From positions 1 through 13,090 of the forward strand of contig JAVBNW010000073.1 of the NCBI GenBank assembly GCA_031551255.1: 13,090 bases of DNA. The letters run 5' to 3'. The notes under the pieces are model-generated. The model worked only from the letters and a program-made list of their open reading frames with translations. It did no database searches and had not been told where the DNA came from. Positions 7,880 through 13,090 of the stretch are shown here, one piece after another. Each line of letters begins with the position of its first letter. Within the stretch, counting starts at the first letter, position 1. The translations under genes were made by a program, and so were the position numbers. This DNA is from JAVBNW01 sp031551255. Its GTDB lineage: Bacteria; Bacillota; Clostridia; Christensenellales; UBA1750.

Positions 7880-7908
7880 AGTATAGCATGGCGGCTTAGG
7901 GCAAACAA
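7880..7908 (-). promoter_or_regulatory. Promoter of the fucosidase gene
   Basis: On the minus strand the -10 box is TATACT (7880-7885, 5 of 6) with an extended TGC just before it. The -35 box is TTGTTT (7903-7908, 3 of 6), exactly 17 bases away. The start codon is about 60 bases downstream. Confidence 0.6.
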
Positions 7909-7945
7909 GAAGGGATTGCCCTTCGTCTCGGGAGGAGCGGTTTGC

Positions 7946-7979
7946 AATAAAAAGCGGCGCCCCTGTGGACGCCGCCGCT
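7946..7979 (-). terminator. Intrinsic terminator of the aldo/keto reductase gene
   Basis: On the minus strand AGCGGCG (7979-7973) pairs with CGCCGCT (7959-7953) and is followed directly by TTTTTATT. It begins 28 bases after the reductase stop codon, so the fucosidase gene is a separate transcription unit. Confidence 0.85.
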
Positions 7980-8007
7980 CTTCGTGGTGTAAGCAAATAC
8001 CTTTACT

Positions 8008-9117
8008 TTACGCCAGCACCTTCTCCGTTTCGTGCAGCTGCTCGCGGATCGCGATCTTCTGCGGGCACTTTTCCTCGCACTGGCCGCAATCGATGCAGGC
8101 GGATGCGTTTTCATACTTCTGCCAGTCCGACTTGCCGATGTTTGCGTACTGGCCCTTCGCGTAGTCGGTGAGCCCGTATACGCGGTGATAGTTCATCATC
8201 TCAAAAATCTGCGGGATGCCCACGCCCTGTGGGCAGGGCATGCAGTAGTTGCAGCCGGTGCAGTAAAGCTCGGCGCGCTTTTTGTTTTCTTGCATCGCGG
8301 CAGCCACCCGCGCAAGCTCGTCATCGCTTAGCGGCGCGGCATTGGAGAGGATTTCGGCATTCTGCTCCACCTGCTTCATATTGCTCATGCCCGACAGCGC
8401 GCAGCTCACGCCCGGATGCGCCAACACAAAGCGCAGCGCTATTTCGGGGCTTGAGGATACCTTGCCGGGCAAAAGGCCCGAAATTGCCTCGGACGGGAAG
8501 CCCAGGCGTCCGCCGCCCACAGGCCCCATGATCACAACCCCCAGGCCCTTTTCGTGGGCGTAGGAAATCGCGTCCTCGTTGCGGCGGTCCAGCAGGTTGT
8601 ACTGGCACAGCACCGACGCGAAGTCCCCCGCGTCGATGATCTTTTGCATGTTCTCCGGTTCGTCGTGGAACGAAAAGGAAAGGTTCTTGATCAGGCCCTC
8701 GTCTCTGAGCTTGTAGGCTTCGGCGAGCGGCCCTTTGGAGATCGTCTCTTCAAACGATTTCCACGAGATGCCCCACAGGTGGTAAAAATCGATGCAGTCG
8801 GTATCCAGGTTTTTTAGCGAGCTCTCCAGTCGCTTGCGAAAATCCGAGGCGGAGTCGTTCTCGACCGGATTTTTTGTGGATAGCATGATTTTATCCCGCC
8901 AGCCCTTGATCGCCTTGCCGACGATCACCTCGGATTCTTTTTCGCAGTAATAGGGCGCGGTGTCGATGTAATTGACGCCCAGTTCAAACGCGCGGCGGAT
9001 GATGCGCACGCCTTCGTCGTGATCGAACGAGCCGTCTTCGCGCTTGGGCAGGCGCATCGCCCCAAAGCCCAGCGCCGAGATCTTTTTGCCGGTCTTGCCA
9101 AATTCGCGGTATTGCAT
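8008..9117 (-). CDS. Aldo/keto reductase with two C-terminal 4Fe-4S motifs
   Basis: An NAD(P)H-type aldo/keto reductase barrel (about residues 1-275) is fused to a ferredoxin-like tail. The catalytic tetrad is complete: D52 and Y57 in IDTAPYY, K82 in STK, and H113 in DFYHLW. The GMSNMKQVEQN segment near 243-253 matches the cofactor-binding end of the barrel. Cys286, 289, 292 and 295 (CTGCNYCMPCP), and Cys341, 344, 347 and 351 (CIDCGQCEEKCP), should bind two 4Fe-4S clusters, as is common in anaerobe members of this family. That suggests electrons from or to ferredoxin; the substrate is unknown. The start at 9117 has GGAGGTAG four bases upstream. It is transcribed divergently from a TIM-barrel-like gene from overlapping promoters and ends in a clear terminator. 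The length of 369 residues is usual for the subfamily. Confidence 0.95.
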   Translation of the reverse strand: MQYREFGKTGKKISALGFGAMRLPKREDGSFDHDEGVRIIRRAFELGVNYIDTAPYYCEKESEVIVGKAIKGWRDKIMLSTKNPVENDSASDFRKRLESSLKNLDTDCIDFYHLWGISWKSFEETISKGPLAEAYKLRDEGLIKNLSFSFHDEPENMQKIIDAGDFASVLCQYNLLDRRNEDAISYAHEKGLGVVIMGPVGGGRLGFPSEAISGLLPGKVSSSPEIALRFVLAHPGVSCALSGMSNMKQVEQNAEILSNAAPLSDDELARVAAAMQENKKRAELYCTGCNYCMPCPQGVGIPQIFEMMNYHRVYGLTDYAKGQYANIGKSDWQKYENASACIDCGQCEEKCPQKIAIREQLHETEKVLA

Positions 9118-9159
9118 TTTTCTACCTCCATATATATAAAATGAAATTGATTGGCATTT

Positions 9160-9188
9160 ATCATATCATTCCGGGGGCTGCTTGTATA
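9160..9188 (-). promoter_or_regulatory. Promoter of the aldo/keto reductase gene
   Basis: On the minus strand the -10 box is TATGAT (9160-9165, 5 of 6) with an extended TGA before it. The -35 box is TATACA (9183-9188, 4 of 6), with a 17-base spacer. Its -35 overlaps that of the divergent plus-strand promoter by two bases. Confidence 0.6.
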
Positions 9189-9220
9189 GACAGCGGTATC
9201 GAAAGATTCTATACTATAAT
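9187..9220 (+). promoter_or_regulatory. Promoter of the first TIM-barrel-like gene
   Basis: The -35 box TAGACA (9187-9192, 5 of 6) lies 17 bases from the -10 box TATACT (9210-9215, 5 of 6). A perfect TATAAT follows at 9215-9220 but would need a 22-base spacer. The leader to the ATG at 9268 is about 45 bases. Confidence 0.65.
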
Positions 9221-9267
9221 ATAAAGGGTTGTTCACGCACGCGCTACGTTTTGAAGGAGGCGGCATC

Positions 9268-10116
9268 ATGCCCGGATTTCCACGCACGACGGTCGGCGGC
9301 CTGTCTTTGCCCCGCATGCTCGCGGGTTCGAACTGGATCTTCGGCTACAGCCACACGTCCCCGGCGGCGGACGCGTACATCCGCCGGATCAACTACAACC
9401 GCGAGGCCATCGCCGATATCCTGGAAGTGTTTCTTAACAACGGCATCGACGCGGCCATTTTGGGCGTTTCGCGCAACCCCATCGCGCAGGACGGCGTGAA
9501 ACTGGCTCAGGATCGCACCGGCAAAAAGTTGATTGTCATCGACACTATCATGCCCAACGTCGACGACAATCCCCAGGCGCGCCGCGAAGCTGAGGAGGCC
9601 GTGCTCGAGTCGAAAAAGGCGGGGGCTACGTTCTGCCTACCGCACCACATGGCGGTCGAGCAATTGGTCAACAAAAACAAGCACACGATGGACCGCCTGC
9701 CCGACTATCTTTCCATGATCAGGCAGCAGGGCATGATCCCCGGCCTGTCCGCACACATGCCGGAGGTGATCGTGTACTCTGACGAGCAGGGCTACGACGT
9801 GGAGACGTATATCCAACTGTACAACTGCATGGGCTTTTTAATGCAGGTGGAGATCGAATACATCCACAAGGTGATCTGGAACGCGAAAAAGCCCGTGATG
9901 TCCATCAAGCCTATGGCCGCGGGGCGGTGCTCGCCTTTTGTGGGCATCACGTTCTCGTTCGCGACGCTGCGCGAGAAGGACATGGTGTGCGTAGGCTGCA
10001 TGACGCCTGCCGAGGCCGCCGAAGACATCGAAATCGGCCTTGCCGCCATCGAGCGCCGTCCGCCGGACCTGGAAGGCCGCGCAAGCCCCAGCAAGACCGC
10101 GATCATGCAGGGGTAA
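9268..10116 (+). CDS. TIM-barrel-like protein, aldo/keto-reductase-like without visible catalytic tetrad (copy A)
   Basis: The 282-residue soluble protein has eight evenly spaced beta-strand-like segments, so a TIM barrel is likely. Its start (TTVGGLSLPRMLAGSNW) and end (KPVMSIKPMAAG, then VGCMTPAEAAEDI) line up by eye with the ends of aldo/keto reductases. Where those have DTAxxY and K it has IDAAILGVS and IDTIM, so the Asp, Tyr and Lys of the tetrad appear missing. Polar residues shared with copy B include H29, D92, H126, H127, H163, K214 and C244. Copy A alone has C241 (CVGC). The start at 9268 has GAAGGAGG seven bases upstream and matches the start of copy B; the open frame upstream to 9229 lacks a site. 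A membrane protein gene follows by 55 bases. I do not recognise a named family, and its role is unknown. Confidence 0.88.
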   Translation: MPGFPRTTVGGLSLPRMLAGSNWIFGYSHTSPAADAYIRRINYNREAIADILEVFLNNGIDAAILGVSRNPIAQDGVKLAQDRTGKKLIVIDTIMPNVDDNPQARREAEEAVLESKKAGATFCLPHHMAVEQLVNKNKHTMDRLPDYLSMIRQQGMIPGLSAHMPEVIVYSDEQGYDVETYIQLYNCMGFLMQVEIEYIHKVIWNAKKPVMSIKPMAAGRCSPFVGITFSFATLREKDMVCVGCMTPAEAAEDIEIGLAAIERRPPDLEGRASPSKTAIMQG

Positions 10117-10171
10117 AAGGGGTAAAGCAGTCCCAATGCGTATGCGTATGGAAGAGACAGGAGGATGGCGT

Positions 10172-10828
10172 ATGGAAACCTCGCCGGCAACGCCTATGCG
10201 CTCTAAACTTGCGCCTGTGCTCGGCGTTATCGGCCTATTGGGCTCCCTTTTGGCCGTGCTCAGTTTTTTGCTGCTGATCTTCGTGATGCTGCCCGTGTGG
10301 TTCCGCTATGTTCCCCAGGGGCTGCGGGGGATACTGTCGGGCCCGATGCTGCTGGTGCTGGCGGGGGCGTCCATGGCCTTATCCGCCGCATCGGGCCTTT
10401 GCAGCTACTTGAAGGGCAAGGAGGGGCTGCAGGCGATCGGGGGCATCGTCTCTGCCATAGCCCTTGGCTTGCTGGGCCTGTGCCTGTTCATCGCGGCGGT
10501 CGTGTTTCGCAATGTCTTCGTGATCATGCGCCTCGATGCCGTCCCCGTTCTTTTCTCAGGGGTTCTGCCCGTGCAGCTGGGGCTCTTGGCCTGCATCGGC
10601 TGCGGATTGACCTCCATCGCCGCGGGGATCGCCGCAGGGAATGGAACGGCGTGCAGGGTGATGGCGTTGATAAGTGCGGCGGGCTTCGCCTTTGCGTTTG
10701 TCTTCTTTTGCGTGGCGCTGTTCTTTCCCTTCTATCAGATGCTGGGCAAATTTCTGCCGCTGGGCATCGCGTTGGTTCCCTTTGCGCTGTCCGCGCTGCT
10801 AACGTCACCCAGGCAGGGTTCTAGGTAA
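10172..10828 (+). CDS. Small polytopic membrane protein, unknown function
   Basis: The 218-residue protein has about six hydrophobic segments after a short N-terminal tail (METSPATPMRSK). They start with LAPVLGVIGLLGSLLAVLS and end with FLPLGIALVPFALSALL. No charged catalytic motif or known family pattern is visible. The start at 10172 is chosen because AGGAGG (10159-10164) lies seven bases upstream. Earlier in-frame ATGs at 10136, 10142 and 10148 have no comparable site. The gap to copy A is 55 bases with no terminator, so the two are probably co-transcribed. Copy B has no such partner inside the window. Confidence 0.75.
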   Translation: METSPATPMRSKLAPVLGVIGLLGSLLAVLSFLLLIFVMLPVWFRYVPQGLRGILSGPMLLVLAGASMALSAASGLCSYLKGKEGLQAIGGIVSAIALGLLGLCLFIAAVVFRNVFVIMRLDAVPVLFSGVLPVQLGLLACIGCGLTSIAAGIAAGNGTACRVMALISAAGFAFAFVFFCVALFFPFYQMLGKFLPLGIALVPFALSALLTSPRQGSR

Positions 10829-10831
10829 CCG

Positions 10832-10857
10832 CTCAACCTGGGGTGAGTCTTGTCTTC
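10832..10857 (+). terminator. Weak possible terminator after the membrane protein gene
   Basis: CTCAACC pairs with GGTGAG around a 3-base loop with one bulged A (6 bp), followed by the T-rich stretch TCTTGTCTT. It starts four bases after the stop codon. The stem is short, so termination would be partial. Confidence 0.3.
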
Positions 10858-10917
10858 CCAGGGCTACGGCCTGCGCTAGGTTGGCGCGTTGAGGAAAAGG
10901 GAGTCGTTCGATCGTCA

Positions 10918-10999
10918 TTCAACCCCGCGCAGAATGCCGGATTTCGAGTGCGGGCTGCGCGCAGGTTATGCTCATTGTGCACAGACAATAGAGGTTGAA
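10918..10999. other. Candidate structured RNA or DNA element, three-way junction
   Basis: TTCAACC (10918-10924) pairs with GGTTGAA (10993-10999). Inside lie two hairpins: CGCGCAG (10926-10932) with CTGCGCG (10955-10961), extended by CCG/CGG, and ATTGT (10974-10978) with ACAAT (10985-10989). It does not match an RNA family that I recognise. The strand is unknown and chance pairing is possible. Confidence 0.3.
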
Positions 11000-11080
11000 G
11001 AACGTATAGGCGGTCGACATGCGCGCGCGAGATGAGCGGATGTGCCTATGTTTTGTTTGCCGATATCAGAATTTCGCATC

Positions 11081-11109
11081 TTGAATGGATGTCGTTTTGT
11101 CCATAGTAT
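11081..11109 (+). promoter_or_regulatory. Possible promoter of the acetyltransferase gene
   Basis: TTGAAT (11081-11086, 4 of 6) and TAGTAT (11104-11109, 4 of 6) are 17 bases apart and about 45 bases before the start codon. Confidence 0.4.
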
Positions 11110-11153
11110 GTTTTTCTATAGGTTTAGCAAAACAAAAAGGTTGATGACACAAT

Positions 11154-11696
11154 ATGTTTACTTTCGAAACGGACAGGTTGATTTTAAGAACGTTCACTCA
11201 CGATGATTGGCAAGATTTATATGATTATTTATCTCTTGACGAAGTGTTGAAATTTCTTCCAAAATGGAAATGTACTGAAGATGAATGTAAATCGATTTCA
11301 ATAAAACGATCGGAAGACGATACTATTTGGGCTGTATGCCTTAAAGAGACGGGGAAAATGATAGGCCACGTCGATATTCGCCAAGAGTATGATCCCGAAG
11401 ATCGCATTTACGAAATAGGTTACGTTTTTAGTCCGCGGTATGCTGGAAGAGGCTATGCAACCGAAGCCTGCCGGAGGATTATCGAGCATGGATTTGCGGA
11501 GTTAAACGCGCATCGGGTTATCGCAAGCACTCACGTTGAAAACACCTCCTCCTGGAGATTATTGGAACGGTTGAAAATGCATCGTGATGATCAGTTTTCT
11601 GAAAGCTTTTATATACCAAAACTTCCAGGCGATCAATCAATTTGGAAAGATGAATATTTTTATAGCATTTTAGGAAGCGAATGGAATGAAAATTGA
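11154..11696 (+). CDS. GNAT-family N-acetyltransferase (RimJ/RimL type)
   Basis: This 180-residue enzyme transfers acetyl from acetyl-CoA to an amine, as in the Acetyltransf_3 / RimJ-RimL branch. It opens with the typical ETDRLILRTFTHDDW. The middle holds EIGYVFSPRYAGRGYATEA, whose RYAGRGYA (95-102) is the CoA pyrophosphate loop. VENTSSWRLLERL (128-140) is the usual late motif, although the following KMHRDD departs from the common LGF/LGM. The acceptor (ribosomal protein, drug or metabolite) is unknown. The upstream AAAAGG is about 14 bases from the ATG, a poor ribosome binding site unlike the others here. Base use is also unlike the neighbours: 11221-11280 has only 18 G+C in 60 bases, and codons are AT-ending. 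Both points suggest acquisition from another source. It sits between the two TIM-barrel-like paralogues. Confidence 0.92.
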   Translation: MFTFETDRLILRTFTHDDWQDLYDYLSLDEVLKFLPKWKCTEDECKSISIKRSEDDTIWAVCLKETGKMIGHVDIRQEYDPEDRIYEIGYVFSPRYAGRGYATEACRRIIEHGFAELNAHRVIASTHVENTSSWRLLERLKMHRDDQFSESFYIPKLPGDQSIWKDEYFYSILGSEWNEN

Positions 11697-11750
11697 AGCC
11701 GTTTTTACTTTTTTAACTTTCACCAATAATTTAAAACTTTTGCCGGCTTC
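11695..11750 (+). terminator. Long imperfect hairpin at the end of the acetyltransferase gene
   Basis: GAAGCCG (11695-11701, starting inside the TGA stop) pairs with CGGCTTC (11744-11750), and inside it TTTTAA (11711-11716) pairs with TTAAAA (11731-11736). The two stems are separated by unpaired T-rich bases and no T-run follows, so terminator function is doubtful. It may be an end of a former insertion. Confidence 0.3.
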
Positions 11751-12029
11751 CTAGTAAGAGATATTTACTGCATTGGCCGGTTGACAATTTTTGCTCAGCT
11801 TTTTTAGTTGTTTTCGGGGCTTTCACCGTATTGTCGCGCGAAAGCTAACCATTCCCCCAAAAGCCTGAGCGTCATGAGAAAAATTGTTATGAGTTTGCTT
11901 AAAAAGTATACAACGTCAAGGAAAAGCTGCAAACGCCTCAGGGTCATCGCCTCATTCAGGTCGGACTTCTTGCTTAACATTTTTTCTGATGGGTAAATGT
12001 TATAGCCATGAACAGAGGCCGAGAGGCGG
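11751..12029. other. AT-rich gene-poor stretch
   Basis: Apart from a doubtful minus-strand reading frame, I see no gene. A perfect TTGACA (11781-11786) has no acceptable -10 box 16-18 bases downstream. ATGACCCTGAGGCGTTTG and ATGACGCTCAGGCTTTTG are two similar 18-base words on the minus strand, about 75 bases apart, perhaps a decayed repeat. Confidence 0.35.
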
Positions 12030-12040
12030 TGGACTTTCAC
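11804..12040 (-). CDS. Doubtful small protein with one hydrophobic segment
   Basis: A GTG-started frame of 78 residues has a strongly hydrophobic stretch at about 38-61 (ending TIFLMTLRLLGEW) and charged flanks, as in a single-pass membrane peptide. No good ribosome binding site precedes the GTG or the internal ATGs. Its 5' end overlaps the -35 box of the next gene's promoter on the other strand. The region is AT-rich, where a frame of this length can arise by chance. I list it only because it is the sole coding candidate in the stretch. Confidence 0.15.
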   Translation of the reverse strand: MKVHRLSASVHGYNIYPSEKMLSKKSDLNEAMTLRRLQLFLDVVYFLSKLITIFLMTLRLLGEWLAFARQYGESPENN

Positions 12041-12058
12041 GCTCTCATAGTCTATAAT
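12030..12058 (+). promoter_or_regulatory. Promoter of the second TIM-barrel-like gene
   Basis: TGGACT (12030-12035, 4 of 6) is 17 bases from a perfect TATAAT (12053-12058). The short leader contains a small hairpin, GGGAA with TTCCC, just before the AGGAGG ribosome binding site. Confidence 0.6.
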
Positions 12059-12108
12059 GATTCTTAGGAAAGATAGGGGAAGGTCCCTTTCCCAAGGAGG
12101 AAATGCTC

Positions 12109-12957
12109 ATGCCCAAATTTCCGCGCACTACGGTTGGCGGCGTTTCTCTGCCGCGCATGCTCATCGGTTCCAACTGGCTTCTGGGCTATAGCCACACGAG
12201 CGTCGCCGCTGACAACTATATCAACCAGATCAACCGCAACCGCGAGGCGATCGCCGATATTCTAGAAACCTTCCTCGCCTTTGATATCGACGCGGTGATG
12301 GCTCCGATATTTGCCAACCCGGTTCTGCAGGACGGCGTCAAGCTCGCCGAGGACCGCACCGGCAAAAAGGTGATCATGATCGATACGCCGATCCTTAACG
12401 TGGACGACAACCAGGCCGCCCGCGACGAGGCGCGCAAGGTCATCGAGGGTTCGCGCAAGGCGGGCTGCACGTTCTGCTTCCCGCATCACTCGTCGGCCGA
12501 GCAGTTGGTCAACAAAAATAAGCACACCATGGACCGTTTGCCCGACTACCTTTCCATGGTGAGGGAAAACGGCATGATTCCCGGCCTATCCGCGCACATG
12601 CCCGAGCTGATCGTGTTTTCCGACGAGCAGGGCTACGATGTAGAGTCGTACATCCAGATCTACAACTGCATGGGCTTTTTAATGCAGGTGGAGATCGAAT
12701 ATATTAATAAGGTGATCTGGAACGCGAAAAAGCCCGTGATGTCCATCAAGCCCATGGCCGCGGGGCGCTGCTCGCCGTTTGTCGGCATCACGTTCTCGTT
12801 TGCGACGCTGCGCGAGAAGGATATGGTGACCGTGGGCTGCATGACGTCCGCCGAGGCCGCCGAGGATATCGAGATCGGCCTTGCCGCCATCGAGCGCCGC
12901 CAGCCGGATCTCGAAGGCCGCTCAAGCCCCAGCAAGACCGCCATTATGCAGGACTAA
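12109..12957 (+). CDS. TIM-barrel-like protein, aldo/keto-reductase-like without visible catalytic tetrad (copy B)
   Basis: This is a 282-residue paralogue of the gene at 9268, with no gaps and 57 differences (about 80% identity by hand count). The first 50 residues and the last 155 are nearly the same. Residues about 52-130 differ at roughly half the sites; for example copy A LNNGIDAAILGVSRN is LAFDIDAVMAPIFAN here. The same His, Lys and Asp residues (H29, D92, H126, H127, H163, K214) and C244 are kept, while C241 is Thr. The start at 12109 has AGGAGG eight bases upstream; the in-frame ATG at 12103 is only two bases from that site. The gene has its own promoter and nothing recognisable follows it. 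Different loops on the same scaffold suggest a related reaction on a different substrate, but this is inference. Confidence 0.88.
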   Translation: MPKFPRTTVGGVSLPRMLIGSNWLLGYSHTSVAADNYINQINRNREAIADILETFLAFDIDAVMAPIFANPVLQDGVKLAEDRTGKKVIMIDTPILNVDDNQAARDEARKVIEGSRKAGCTFCFPHHSSAEQLVNKNKHTMDRLPDYLSMVRENGMIPGLSAHMPELIVFSDEQGYDVESYIQIYNCMGFLMQVEIEYINKVIWNAKKPVMSIKPMAAGRCSPFVGITFSFATLREKDMVTVGCMTSAEAAEDIEIGLAAIERRQPDLEGRSSPSKTAIMQD

Positions 12958-12998
12958 AACAGACTGCACGATTTTCCAACACTATAGATTCTTCCGTC

Positions 12999-13018
12999 GG
13001 GCCGCCGACCGCCGGCCC
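12999..13018. repeat. GC-rich hairpin after the second TIM-barrel-like gene
   Basis: GGGCCG (12999-13004) pairs with CGGCCC (13013-13018) around an 8-base loop, 42 bases after the stop codon. No T-run follows. The remaining bases to 13090 are C-rich with no gene. The hairpin could act as a weak or factor-dependent terminator. Confidence 0.4.
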
Positions 13019-13090
13019 CCCGCGCATGTGAAGGGGATAAACCCCCCAGCCACCGCGCGGGCCCCCACCGCGGGTGAGAACAGAAAGCCC

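Larger units (their letters stand above)
10829..11153. other. Gene-free stretch with several inverted repeats
   Basis: No gene is supported on either strand. CAACC and GGTTG words recur and pair with each other in more than one way (for example CTCAAC 10832-10837 with GTTGAG 10888-10893). The G+C content falls sharply after about 11040, marking the left edge of the AT-rich part around the acetyltransferase gene. Confidence 0.5.

Noticed and set aside
9157..9163. TTTATCA half-site like the ABC promoter dyad
   Set aside because: Only one half is present and it overlaps an AT-rich -10 region, so chance is enough to explain it.
11781..11786. Perfect TTGACA box
   Set aside because: The sequence 17 bases downstream (TTAGTT) is a poor -10 box and no supported gene follows on the plus strand before the better promoter at 12030-12058.
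13016..13066. Three C-runs of five or six bases, possible G-quadruplex on the minus strand
   Set aside because: The spacers are about 15-20 bases and a fourth comparable run is lacking, so a stable quadruplex is unlikely.

Overview
The window looks like a piece of a G+C-rich, probably anaerobic, Gram-positive (clostridia-like) chromosome. The support is indirect. Nearly every gene has a strong GGAGG-type ribosome binding site a few bases before its start, there is a lipoprotein with a Gram-positive style short signal, and the aldo/keto reductase carries two ferredoxin-type 4Fe-4S motifs, as is common in anaerobes. I cannot name the genus. No rRNA, tRNA, CRISPR array, insertion sequence or integrase is visible.

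Layout. (1) Bases 1-3661: a two-gene operon for a heterodimeric ABC exporter, translationally coupled by an ATGA overlap. A 36-bp palindrome lies upstream, and a perfect dyad sits between the -35 and -10 boxes of the likely promoter. (2) Bases 3660-3752: an intergenic element between convergent genes that folds into a three-arm structure. (3) Bases 3756-7818, minus strand: a polytopic membrane protein of unknown function, a lipoprotein with an XAC2610-like C-terminal region, and a cytoplasmic GH29 alpha-L-fucosidase with its own promoter. (4) Bases 7946-9117, minus strand: an aldo/keto reductase with two C-terminal 4Fe-4S motifs and a clear intrinsic terminator. (5) From 9187 onward, plus strand: a TIM-barrel-like protein, divergent from the reductase and sharing overlapping -35 boxes with it, then a six-segment membrane protein. 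(6) Bases 10829-12060: a gene-poor stretch that turns AT-rich and holds a GNAT acetyltransferase. (7) Bases 12109-12957: a second copy of the TIM-barrel-like protein with its own promoter.

The most interesting part is the pair of 282-residue TIM-barrel-like paralogues (9268-10116 and 12109-12957). They are about 80% identical (57 differences counted by eye). They resemble the aldo/keto reductase fold at both ends but appear to lack its Asp-Tyr-Lys catalytic residues. They have long identical DNA blocks in the 3' half and a strongly diverged middle, which suggests gene conversion plus diversification of the substrate-facing loops. I do not know their function. The fucosidase, the Fe-S reductase and the paralogues may belong to a sugar-related locus, but nothing in the sequence proves that they act together.
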